Positions 1 through 5,132 of a stretch of DNA of 5,132 nucleotides are shown piece by piece. Position 1 is the stretch's first letter. Each line of letters opens with the position of its first letter. Source of the DNA: Kiloniellales bacterium (GTDB taxonomy: Bacteria; Pseudomonadota; Alphaproteobacteria; Kiloniellales; JAKSDN01); NCBI GenBank assembly GCA_022360075.1, contig JAKSDN010000743.1:1-5132 (forward strand), in the 5' to 3' direction. The notes under the pieces were generated by a model. It searched no databases and had not been told where the DNA came from. It saw nothing but the letters and a program-made list of their open reading frames with translations. A program made the position numbers and the translations under genes.

Positions 1-1137
1 GCCCGAAGCGCGCTCGCGCTCGGCTCGGAAGTCGCGGTGACGGTCGCGCTGGCCGCGATCCTGGTGCCCGTGCCGGAGGTAACGGGGCGCAGCCCGGAGC
101 GAGCCGCGGCGCTGCTCGAAGCCGCGGGCCTCGAGATGGGCGTGGCCGAGCGCTTCCAGGGCGAGGCAGCCAGGGACAGCGTTGCGCGCCAGGTCCCGGC
201 CGCCGGCCGACGGGTGCCGGTCGGCTCGACGGTCGAGGTCGCCGTCGCCGAGGCCTGGCCGACGGTGACGGTCCCCGAGGTCACCGGCCTTTCGCCCGAC
301 GCGGCGCTGGCCAAGATCGGCGAGAGCTTTCTCACCGGCCAGGTCGTCGAGCGTCTGCCCGGCGACGGGGCCGAGGATCGGGTCGAGCGGCAGGAGCCGG
401 CCGCCGGCCGCTCGGTCCGGGTCGGCAGCCGCGTGAGCCTCACCGTCCGCGAGGCCGCGGCCATGGTTGCCGTGCCCGATCTGAGCGGCCTCGAGCGCAG
501 TGCGGCCGAGGCAGAGCTCGCCGCGCTCGGCCTCGCCTTGCGTGTCGGCGAGGAGCGATCTTCGGACGCGCCCTTCGACCGGATCTCGGCGCAGAGACCA
601 TCGCCCGGCGCGCGCGTTCGCGTCGGCAGCGTGGTGACCGTAGAGCTCGATCTCGCCCGTGTTCCGCCGATACCGCGCCGCAAGCCGGATCTGGTCGTCG
701 CCGAAACATCAGACTCAAGGGTCTTGGAGAAGCCCTCGGTCTTGCCCGAAAGGGTTATCACACCGGAGCTTCCCGAAGTGCCGGAGCGTCCCGAGCTGGA
801 TCGGCCGAGCGTCGAAATTCAGCCCAACCAGCCGCCGGTCCCGAGCTTGCTCGAGGTTCTGCTGCGGCCGATCGCCATCGCCTTCATCGTGCTGCTGATC
901 TTGGCGATAGCAATGGCACTACTGTTGAACGAAGGCCTCAAGAGGCTGAGCGGCAAGACCGCCGCCGCCAGCCCGCGTTTCGTGAGCCATGCCGACTTCG
1001 GCATTCAGCAGCTCGAGCTCGGTGGCGACAACGACAACCGGCCCGAGATCCGGCTTCGGCCGCGCAGCGATGCCGGGCTCCAGTCCGTGACCCTTGCCGA
1101 ACCGGCCCGCCGCGAAGAGGAGAGACGCTATGCCTGA
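1..1137 (+). CDS. Multi-PASTA-repeat protein with C-terminal membrane anchor (5' partial)
   Basis: The frame is open from base 1. The first codons already read as the end of a PASTA repeat (GSEVAVTVA), so the GTG at 37 is only the first available start codon and the real N-terminus lies upstream. Three full PASTA repeats follow, at about 61-255, 265-453 and 463-654. Each begins with VPEVTG or VPDLSG, has a helix rich in Ala/Leu, a Q-x-P-x-x-G turn (QVPAAG, QEPAAG, QRPSPG) and a closing VGS strand. A linker rich in Pro and Glu (655-867) leads to one hydrophobic helix (868-927) and a charged tail of about 69 residues. PASTA domains are known from the extracytoplasmic parts of PknB-type kinases and class B penicillin-binding proteins, where they bind peptidoglycan fragments or act as spacers. 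No kinase or transpeptidase domain is visible, but one could lie upstream. The family call is firm; the function is unknown. Confidence 0.88.
   Translation, partial: ARSALALGSEVAVTVALAAILVPVPEVTGRSPERAAALLEAAGLEMGVAERFQGEAARDSVARQVPAAGRRVPVGSTVEVAVAEAWPTVTVPEVTGLSPDAALAKIGESFLTGQVVERLPGDGAEDRVERQEPAAGRSVRVGSRVSLTVREAAAMVAVPDLSGLERSAAEAELAALGLALRVGEERSSDAPFDRISAQRPSPGARVRVGSVVTVELDLARVPPIPRRKPDLVVAETSDSRVLEKPSVLPERVITPELPEVPERPELDRPSVEIQPNQPPVPSLLEVLLRPIAIAFIVLLILAIAMALLLNEGLKRLSGKTAAASPRFVSHADFGIQQLELGGDNDNRPEIRLRPRSDAGLQSVTLAEPARREEERRYA
61..654 (+). repeat. Array of three consecutive PASTA repeats (protein-level repeat)
   Basis: Three units of about 65 codons each, plus the tail of a fourth before them at 1-48. 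The start motif V-P-[ED]-[VL]-[TS]-G, the Q-x-P-x-x-G turn and the final R/P-V-G-S strand recur in register. The second full unit departs in its helix (KIGESF), and the third has Ser-Pro instead of Ala-Ala in the turn. The units are diverged at DNA level, which points to old duplication rather than recent slippage. Confidence 0.85.
868..927 (+). other. Predicted transmembrane helix in the PASTA protein
   Basis: About 20 uninterrupted hydrophobic residues (Ile, Ala, Phe, Val, Leu, Met), preceded by LLRP and followed by NEGLKRL. No other stretch of the visible protein is long enough to span a membrane. The anchor lies C-terminal to the PASTA repeats. If the repeats are periplasmic, a signal peptide or another membrane segment must exist in the missing N-terminal part. 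If not, the protein is tail-anchored with its repeats in the cytoplasm. Confidence 0.8.
1117..1122 (+). promoter_or_regulatory. Shine-Dalgarno for the 189-residue protein, inside the PASTA gene
   Basis: GAGGAG lies 7 nt before the ATG at 1130. It decides the start: the in-frame upstream ATG at 1094 would add 12 residues encoded wholly within the PASTA gene and has no comparable site. The arrangement fits translational coupling. Confidence 0.7.
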
Positions 1138-1699
1138 CGATCTCAGGACTGACGAACCCAAGCTGACCTTGAACTGGTTCTTCGCCGAGACAAGCGAGAG
1201 CCCGGCGGACGCGCTCGAGGTCATCAAGGACAAGCTCGACGACATCGAGAACGTCGAATGGAAGACCCTCTCCAACGAGGTCTTGGCGCAGCTCGATCAG
1301 CTTCTCGACATCGATCTCGGCAAGCTGATCTTCTCGGCCTGGGAACGCTATCGCCTGCTGCGCAAGTACTGCGACAAAGAGGCCTATCCGCCGGAAGAGA
1401 CGGCCTTCGTGCCGCTGGCCGAGCACAAGATCCAGTCGACCCACCGGCCCTTCGTCGAGATCATGATCAACGACACGCCGGTCGGGCGCCTCGACTTCGA
1501 CATCCGCCTGACGCTGGACCTCGAGGGGCTGGAGCTGAAGGTGCGCGACGGCAAGGTCATGGCGATCACCGCCGGCTCCTGCCGTGGCAGTGGAACCTTG
1601 AAGTGTGGCGACGTGCTGCTGAAAGAGCAGAAGACGCGCGAGTTCGCGCTTCCTGGCAGCATCGACTTCGGCGAGGGATGGGAGATCCCGGCGCTCTGA
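1130..1699 (+). CDS. Uncharacterised soluble 189-residue protein coupled to the PASTA gene
   Basis: I do not recognise the family. The start at 1130 is chosen for its ribosome binding site and its 8-bp overlap with the upstream stop (1135-1137). There is no signal peptide or membrane segment. Residues about 26-80 look helical and are rich in Asp, Leu and Lys. Residues about 107-180 read as alternating beta strands and Gly/Asp turns (VEIMIND, GRLDFDIRLTLDL, LELKVRDGKV), ending in a GSIDFGEGW motif. Cysteines fall at 81, 151 and 159; the last two flank a Gly/Ser-rich turn (GSCRGSGTLKCG) and could pair or bind metal, but that is inference. Tight coupling suggests it works with the PASTA protein, perhaps on the cytoplasmic side of the membrane. 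The alternating-strand pattern would fit a small beta sandwich, but no enzyme motif is visible. Confidence 0.82.
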   Translation: MPDDLRTDEPKLTLNWFFAETSESPADALEVIKDKLDDIENVEWKTLSNEVLAQLDQLLDIDLGKLIFSAWERYRLLRKYCDKEAYPPEETAFVPLAEHKIQSTHRPFVEIMINDTPVGRLDFDIRLTLDLEGLELKVRDGKVMAITAGSCRGSGTLKCGDVLLKEQKTREFALPGSIDFGEGWEIPAL

Positions 1700-1714
1700 C
1701 AGGCCTGCGGGAGC
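1693..1714. terminator. Weak inverted repeat in the convergent gene junction
   Basis: GCTC (1693-1696) pairs with GAGC (1711-1714) around the perfect 8-bp palindrome CAGGCCTG (1700-1707). It overlaps the stop region of the 189-residue gene and the end of the VOC gene. It could be a short bidirectional terminator, but there is no T-tract on either strand and the stem is interrupted, so this is only a candidate. Confidence 0.2.
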
Positions 1715-2136
1715 TACGCCATGCCGAGCTTGCGGGCGAGCGCCATGTCCCAGAAGGCCGCCTCGACCTTGTGCCCGTCCGGGTCGCGCACGAAGCAGCC
1801 GTAGTAGGGCTCCCCGTACATCGGCCGAGGACCCGGCGCGCCGTCGTCGCTCGCGCCCGCCGCCAGGGCGGCCTCGTGAAAGGCGTGCACCGCCTCCTTC
1901 GAAGGCGCGATGAAACCGAAATGGGTGCCGTTGCCGACGGAAGGCGACTCCCCATCGATCGGCGTTTGGACCCAGAACTCCGGAAACTGCTTGCCGTAGG
2001 CGACGGCGCCCGGGTGCTCCATGATGCGCTGGCATCCCAAGGTCGAAAGGACCTGGTCGTAGAAGGCCGTCGCGCGCTCGAAGTCGGCAACACCGATCGA
2101 GACGTGGGACAGGATGCTTGGGATCTCGTCGCTCAT
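1714..2136 (-). CDS. VOC-family protein (glyoxalase/dioxygenase fold)
   Basis: A 140-residue protein with the paired beta-alpha-beta-beta-beta modules of the vicinal oxygen chelate superfamily. Visible hallmarks are an N-terminal HVSIGV strand, then a helix with FERATAFYDQVL, a GTHFGF strand opening the second module, and a C-terminal CFVRDPDGHKVEA strand. The likely metal ligands are His11, His72 and Glu125 (numbered from this start), the usual H/H/E pattern. Members act as glyoxalases, ring-cleaving dioxygenases, thiol transferases or antibiotic-binding proteins; the substrate cannot be told from sequence. The start at 2136 is preferred over the in-frame ATG at 2148 because GGAG lies 6 nt upstream of it, while the outer ATG has no ribosome site. 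The gene converges with the 189-residue gene, is divergent from ppk2, and is probably transcribed alone. Confidence 0.9.
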   Translation of the reverse strand: MSDEIPSILSHVSIGVADFERATAFYDQVLSTLGCQRIMEHPGAVAYGKQFPEFWVQTPIDGESPSVGNGTHFGFIAPSKEAVHAFHEAALAAGASDDGAPGPRPMYGEPYYGCFVRDPDGHKVEAAFWDMALARKLGMA

Positions 2137-2142
2137 GCTCGA

Positions 2143-2146
2143 CTCC
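2143..2146 (-). promoter_or_regulatory. Shine-Dalgarno deciding the VOC start
   Basis: GGAG on the - strand lies 6 nt before the ATG at 2136-2134. It overlaps the alternative ATG (2148-2146), which argues against the longer 144-residue form. Confidence 0.5.
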
Positions 2147-2280
2147 ATTTGCGTGGGTGGCCGTCACGAATCACCGATTTACGCGGACTTGTCGAGCCTT
2201 CGCCCAGCTCTTCCTGCCAATCTCCCGACAGCTCGCCCGTTCAACTTCTCGCTCATTGAAGGTCTTTACCGACTCCTTTG

Positions 2281-2289
2281 TGTTAAACT
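2281..2289 (+). promoter_or_regulatory. Possible extended -10 element for ppk2
   Basis: TGTTAAACT matches the extended -10 pattern TGnTATAAT at TG and four of the six hexamer positions, and sits in the most AT-rich patch of the divergent gap, about 30 nt before the ppk2 ATG. No -35 hexamer stands at 16-18 nt; the nearest TTGAAG (2256-2261) is too far. No PhoB-like direct repeat is seen. Confidence 0.22.
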
Positions 2290-2318
2290 GACCCATTGAG
2301 CAAATCGGGATTACGAAC

Positions 2319-3263
2319 ATGGCGAGCAAATCGAAGGCCAAATCGGCCAAGCGCAAAGGCGCCGCAGCGCGAGGCAAGGCCTCCAAGGGCGCATCCGTTG
2401 GGGCGAACGGCGATGGGGCCACGGGGAATGGCGCCGAGCAGATCATGGCCACGGTCGCCTGGCCCGAGCCGACGGCGAAAGAGCGCAAGAAGATCAAGAA
2501 CAAGGTCTACGAGAAGGAGCTGATCCGCCTCCAGGTCGAGCTGGTCAAGCTGCAGGAATGGATCAAGGCGCGCGGCCTCAGGGTCGTCGTGATTTTCGAA
2601 GGGCGCGACGCGGCCGGCAAGGGCGGGGTGATCAAGCGCATCGCCCAGCACCTCAACCCGCGCATCTGCCGGATCGAGGCCCTGCACACCCCGACCGAGC
2701 GCGAGCGCACGCAGTGGTATTTCCAGCGCTACGTGGCCTGCCTGCCGGCGGCGGGCGAGATGGTCCTATTCGACCGGAGCTGGTACAACCGCGCCGGCGT
2801 CGAGCGGGTCATGGGCTTCTGCACCGACGAGGAGTATCGCGAGTTCCTGCGGAGCTGCCCGGAGTTCGAGCGCATGCTGGTGCGCTCGGGGATCGTTCTG
2901 ATCAAGTACTGGTTCTCGGTCAGCGACGCCGAGCAGGAGCGCCGCTTCCAGATGCGCATCCACGAGCCGACCAAGCGCTGGAAGCTCAGTCCGATGGATC
3001 TGGAATCGCGCAAGAAGTGGTACATGTACTCGCGCGCCAAGGACGAGATGTTCCTCTACACCGATATCAAGCAGGCGCCCTGGTACGTCGTCGACGCCGA
3101 CGTGAAGAAGCGCGCGCGGCTCAACTGCATCAGCCACCTGCTGTCGATGATCCCCTACGAGGACCTGACGCCGAAGCCGATCAAGCTGCCGCCGCGCCAG
3201 GAGGACCCCGGCTACGTCCGGCCGCCGATCTCAGACCAGACCTTCGTGCCCGAGGTCTATTAG
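2319..3263 (+). CDS. ppk2: Polyphosphate kinase 2 (class I-like PPK2)
   Basis: A cytoplasmic P-loop enzyme that transfers phosphate between polyphosphate and nucleoside diphosphates; class I members typically make ATP or GTP from ADP or GDP. The 314 residues show a Walker A loop GRDAAGKGG (95-103, Lys101), the family stretch TERERTQWYFQRYV (126-139), a Walker B/DRSWYNRAGVERVMGFC block (152-168, Asp152, Arg153), and a basic lid region with RRFQMRIHEPTKRWKLSP (208-225). The C-terminal PPISDQTFVPEVY tail is also typical. The core begins near residue 47 and is complete. Residues 1-42 are an added tail rich in Lys, Ala and Ser. The ATG at 2319 is the only usable start before the in-frame stop at 2289-2291, although its ribosome site is weak (CGGGA, 8 nt away); Met43 is the only other plausible start. 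Class I is inferred from motif resemblance. The gene looks monocistronic, with a repeat hairpin downstream. Confidence 0.95.
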   Translation: MASKSKAKSAKRKGAAARGKASKGASVGANGDGATGNGAEQIMATVAWPEPTAKERKKIKNKVYEKELIRLQVELVKLQEWIKARGLRVVVIFEGRDAAGKGGVIKRIAQHLNPRICRIEALHTPTERERTQWYFQRYVACLPAAGEMVLFDRSWYNRAGVERVMGFCTDEEYREFLRSCPEFERMLVRSGIVLIKYWFSVSDAEQERRFQMRIHEPTKRWKLSPMDLESRKKWYMYSRAKDEMFLYTDIKQAPWYVVDADVKKRARLNCISHLLSMIPYEDLTPKPIKLPPRQEDPGYVRPPISDQTFVPEVY

Positions 3264-3293
3264 GGTCCTGCGGACGGCCTTTGCACAGCGGTC

Positions 3294-3380
3294 GTCATTG
3301 CGAGCGCAGCGACGCGATCCAGCCTGCGGCCCGATCGGTTGCTTTGGATTGCCGCGCCGGCTGCGCCGGCTCGCAATGAC
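3294..3380. repeat. Intergenic imperfect palindromic repeat (GTCATTGCGAGC type)
   Basis: The outer arms GTCATTGCGAGC (3294-3305) and GCTCGCAATGAC (3369-3380) are perfect 12-bp reverse complements. Further in, ATCCA (3317-3321) pairs with TGGAT (3345-3349), and the apex holds the palindrome CCGATCGG (3331-3338). The right arm is longer because it contains two tandem copies of GCGCCGGCT (3354-3362 and 3363-3371). From general knowledge, elements with these ends are scattered through intergenic regions of many proteobacterial genomes, where they are often mistranslated as short proteins reading CERSDAIQ or VIASRRSRRGNP. Placed 30 bp after the ppk2 stop, it could act as an mRNA 3' end stabiliser or a weak terminator. 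Confidence 0.85.
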
Positions 3381-3455
3381 AGTAATGGGACCGATCCGTC
3401 TAGAGGTGACTTGGGCTTGTTCTATCGGTAGGACCGCATCCTTGAGTATTCGATA

Positions 3456-3504
3456 CGGATGAACGCGGATTAACACGGATATCCGTGTCCATCCCATTCA
3501 TCCG
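3456..3504. repeat. Second intergenic hairpin repeat (CGGATGAA / ACACGGAT type)
   Basis: A 16-bp perfect palindrome, ACACGGATATCCGTGT (3473-3488), is nested between CGGATGAA (3456-3463) and TTCATCCG (3497-3504), with GGAT/ATCC (3467-3470 and 3491-3494) pairing between them. The two arms align over 24-25 bases with about 21 pairs, one bulge and three mismatches. An extra copy of ATCCGTGT lies at 3500-3507. From general knowledge, this ATCCGTGT/AATCCGCG/TTCATCC vocabulary recurs as a dispersed intergenic repeat in many bacterial phyla. No T-tract follows, so it is not a standard intrinsic terminator. It shares no sequence with the repeat at 3294-3380. Confidence 0.85.
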
Positions 3505-3564
3505 TGTCAAATCCGGCCAGCGCGAGCGGCACCGATGTAGCCTTGTGGTCTCCCACGGCGGTGC

Positions 3565-3593
3565 TTTCACGCGCCCGGAGCCGGCGCTAGACT
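3565..3593 (+). promoter_or_regulatory. Possible sigma-70-type promoter for gabD
   Basis: CTAGACT (3587-3593) resembles the CTATAT/TAGACT style of alphaproteobacterial -10 elements. With TAGACT (3588-3593) as the -10, a poor -35 candidate TTTCAC (3565-3570) lies 17 bp upstream. This would put the transcript start near 3600 and give a leader of about 40 nt. The -35 match is weak. Confidence 0.3.
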
Positions 3594-3630
3594 GCCCGCC
3601 AAAGCCATCCTGACAACACGACATTCCCCC

Positions 3631-3635
3631 GGAGG
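3631..3635 (+). promoter_or_regulatory. Strong Shine-Dalgarno of gabD
   Basis: GGAGG lies 6 nt before the ATG at 3642. It fixes the start and suggests efficient translation. Confidence 0.8.
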
Positions 3636-3641
3636 ACCAGC

Positions 3642-5132
3642 ATGACCGCGCAAGCCCAAGCCAAGGCCGCCAATGGCACGCCCGATCTCAAGGACATGAG
3701 CCTGTTCCGTGAGCAGTGCTACGTCGACGGGCAGTGGATCGACGCCGATTCCGGCGAGGCCATCGACGTCACCAACCCGGCCAACGGCGATCTGCTCGGC
3801 AGCGTACCGAAGCTGGGCGCGGCCGAGACCCGGCGGGCGATCGAGGCGGCCGACCGCGCCTGGCCGGCCTGGCGCGACCTGCTCGCCAAGGAGCGCGCGG
3901 CGATCCTGCGCAAGTGGTTCAACCTGATGATGGAGAACCAGGACGACCTGGCCGTGCTGATGACCCTGGAGCAGGGCAAGCCGCTCGCCGAGTCCAAGGG
4001 CGAGATCGCCTACGGCGCCAGCTTCGTCGAGTGGTTCGCAGAGGAGGCCAAGCGGGTCTACGGCGACACCATCCCGCAGCACCAGGCGGACAAGCGTATC
4101 GTCGTCATCAAGCAGCCGATCGGAGTCGTCGCCGCAATCACCCCCTGGAACTTCCCGAACGCCATGATCACCCGCAAGTGCGCGCCGGCCCTGGCGGCGG
4201 GCTGCCCGGTCGTGATCAAGCCGGCGACGGCGACGCCCTACTCGGCGCTGGCGCTGGCCGAACTGGCCGAGCGCGCCGGCATCCCCAAGGGCGTGCTCAA
4301 CATCATCACCGGCTCGGCCTCGGCGATCGGCGGCGAGCTGACCGGCAACCCGACCGTGCGCAAGCTCTCCTTCACCGGCTCGACGGAGATCGGCAAGGTG
4401 CTGATGCAGCAGTGCGCCGGCACGGTGAAGAAGGTCTCGATGGAGCTTGGCGGCAACGCGCCGTTCGTGGTGTTCGACGACGCCGACATCGACGCCGCCG
4501 TCGAGGGCGCGATGATGTCGAAGTACCGCAACACCGGTCAGACCTGCGTCTGCGCCAACCGCATCCTGGTGCAGGACGGCGTCTACGAGGAGTTCTCCCA
4601 GAAGCTCGCCAAGGCGGCGGGCGAGCTGAAGGTCGGCTTCGGCCTCGAGGAGGGCGTCAGCCAGGGGCCCCTGATCGATCAGGCGGCGCTCGACAAGGTC
4701 GAGGAGCACGTCGAGGACGCGGTCTCCAAGGGCGCCAAGGTGTTGACCGGTGGTTCGCGCCACGAGCGCGGCGGCACCTTCTACCAGCCGACCGTGCTGA
4801 CCGAGGTCACCACCCAGATGAAGGTCACGCGCGAGGAGACCTTCGGTCCGGTCGCGCCACTGTTCCGCTTCAAGACCGAAGAGGAAGGCATTAGGCTCGC
4901 CAACGACACCGAGTTCGGCCTCGCCTCCTACTTCTACGCCCGCGACCTGGGCCGGGTCTGGCGCGTCGGCGAGGGCCTGGAGAGCGGCATCGTCGGCATC
5001 AACACCGGCATCATCTCCACCGAGGTCGCGCCCTTCGGCGGCGTCAAGGAATCCGGCGTCGGCCGCGAGGGCTCGAAGTACGGCATGGATGACTTCCTGG
5101 AGATCAAGTACCTCTGCATGGGCGGGGTGTGA
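3642..5132 (+). CDS. gabD: Succinate-semialdehyde dehydrogenase, NAD(P)+-dependent
   Basis: A complete 496-residue aldehyde dehydrogenase whose TGA ends the window. It oxidises succinate semialdehyde to succinate, the last step of GABA degradation, feeding the TCA cycle in the cytoplasm. Visible features are PWNFP with oxyanion Asn170, the cofactor-binding VIKPAT (Lys193), FTGSTEIG (244-251) of the Rossmann fold, MELGG with general base Glu268, NTGQTCVCANR with nucleophile Cys302, and ETFGPV with Glu399. The C-terminal run GIISTEVAPFGGVKESGVGREGS is typical of the SSADH branch rather than betaine-aldehyde or general ALDHs. Residue 196 after KPA is Thr, not the Glu usual in strictly NAD-dependent ALDHs, so NADP use is plausible (inference). 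The family length is normal. Glutarate-semialdehyde dehydrogenase is the closest alternative substrate assignment. No gabT or regulator is in the window; any would lie downstream. Confidence 0.94.
   Translation: MTAQAQAKAANGTPDLKDMSLFREQCYVDGQWIDADSGEAIDVTNPANGDLLGSVPKLGAAETRRAIEAADRAWPAWRDLLAKERAAILRKWFNLMMENQDDLAVLMTLEQGKPLAESKGEIAYGASFVEWFAEEAKRVYGDTIPQHQADKRIVVIKQPIGVVAAITPWNFPNAMITRKCAPALAAGCPVVIKPATATPYSALALAELAERAGIPKGVLNIITGSASAIGGELTGNPTVRKLSFTGSTEIGKVLMQQCAGTVKKVSMELGGNAPFVVFDDADIDAAVEGAMMSKYRNTGQTCVCANRILVQDGVYEEFSQKLAKAAGELKVGFGLEEGVSQGPLIDQAALDKVEEHVEDAVSKGAKVLTGGSRHERGGTFYQPTVLTEVTTQMKVTREETFGPVAPLFRFKTEEEGIRLANDTEFGLASYFYARDLGRVWRVGEGLESGIVGINTGIISTEVAPFGGVKESGVGREGSKYGMDDFLEIKYLCMGGV

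Larger units (their letters stand above)
3264..3641. other. 378-bp intergenic region between ppk2 and gabD
   Basis: It contains the two hairpin repeats (3294-3380 and 3456-3504), a 75-bp spacer between them with no recognisable signal, and about 137 bp upstream of gabD holding a possible promoter and a strong ribosome binding site. No protein gene is supported; the short open frames here arise from the repeats. Confidence 0.75.

Noticed and set aside
37..1137. GTG at 37 as the real start of the PASTA protein
   Set aside because: The preceding in-frame codons encode the end of another PASTA repeat and no stop intervenes, so the gene continues upstream of the window.
938..2167. Long - strand open frame of about 400 codons across the PASTA end, the 189-residue gene and the VOC gene
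   Set aside because: It overlaps genes with recognisable proteins, and its product is Arg/Gly/Ala-rich low-complexity sequence typical of an antisense frame in GC-rich DNA.
1258..2259. Long + strand open frame of 333 codons
   Set aside because: It is the alternative frame of the 189-residue gene running on antisense to the VOC gene, Arg-rich, with no domain and no ribosome site.
2275..2297. Heat-shock sigma-like promoter (CTTTG ... CCCATT) before ppk2
   Set aside because: Both boxes are poor matches and the spacing of about 10 nt is too short.
3265..3275. GTCC-TGC-GGAC hairpin right after the ppk2 stop as a terminator
   Set aside because: The stem has only 4 bp and no T-run follows.
3231..3497. 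Small - strand open frame containing VIASRRSRRGNP
   Set aside because: It is the translation of the intergenic repeats, a well-known source of spurious hypothetical proteins.
3294..3504. CRISPR array or tandem repeat locus
   Set aside because: The repeats are two different inverted elements, not regularly spaced direct repeats with spacers.
3567..4763. 398-codon - strand open frame opposite gabD
   Set aside because: It is the antisense shadow of a clear aldehyde dehydrogenase; its product is Leu/Asp/Arg/Gly-rich and matches no fold I know.

Overview
The window is very GC-rich and codes densely in the style of a free-living alphaproteobacterium, probably Rhodospirillales-like. I infer this from base composition, the protein families and the type of intergenic repeats; no marker gene fixes the taxon. 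It holds five protein genes and no tRNA, rRNA, CRISPR array or transposase. All five genes have third-position-GC-rich codon use, with no obvious foreign island.

Left block (1-1699, + strand): the 3' part of a gene for a multi-PASTA-repeat protein. Its reading frame is open at base 1, so the true start lies outside the window. It has a Pro/Glu-rich linker, one transmembrane helix near the C-terminus and a charged tail. It overlaps by 8 bp a gene for a soluble 189-residue protein that I do not recognise, with a helical N-terminal half and a beta-rich C-terminal half. The overlap, with a Shine-Dalgarno inside the upstream gene, suggests a translationally coupled pair. This pair is the least explained biology here.

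Middle block (1714-3263): a VOC-superfamily (glyoxalase/dioxygenase fold) gene on the - strand converges with the 189-residue gene, 14 bp apart. It is divergent, across a gap of about 180 bp, from a class I-like polyphosphate kinase 2 gene (ppk2). The kinase has a lysine/alanine-rich N-terminal tail ahead of an intact catalytic core.

Right block (3264-5132): a 378-bp gap carries two different hairpin-forming repeat elements, at 3294-3380 and 3456-3504. A possible promoter and a strong ribosome binding site follow, then a complete succinate-semialdehyde dehydrogenase gene (gabD type) whose stop codon is the last base of the window. Its catalytic Cys, Glu and Asn are present.

The blocks look like separate transcription units: envelope or scaffold proteins of unknown role, a small metalloenzyme, polyphosphate/nucleotide energy metabolism, and GABA/4-carbon semialdehyde catabolism. 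I see no convincing new multi-gene system. The best leads are the PASTA/189-residue pair and the paired intergenic repeats.
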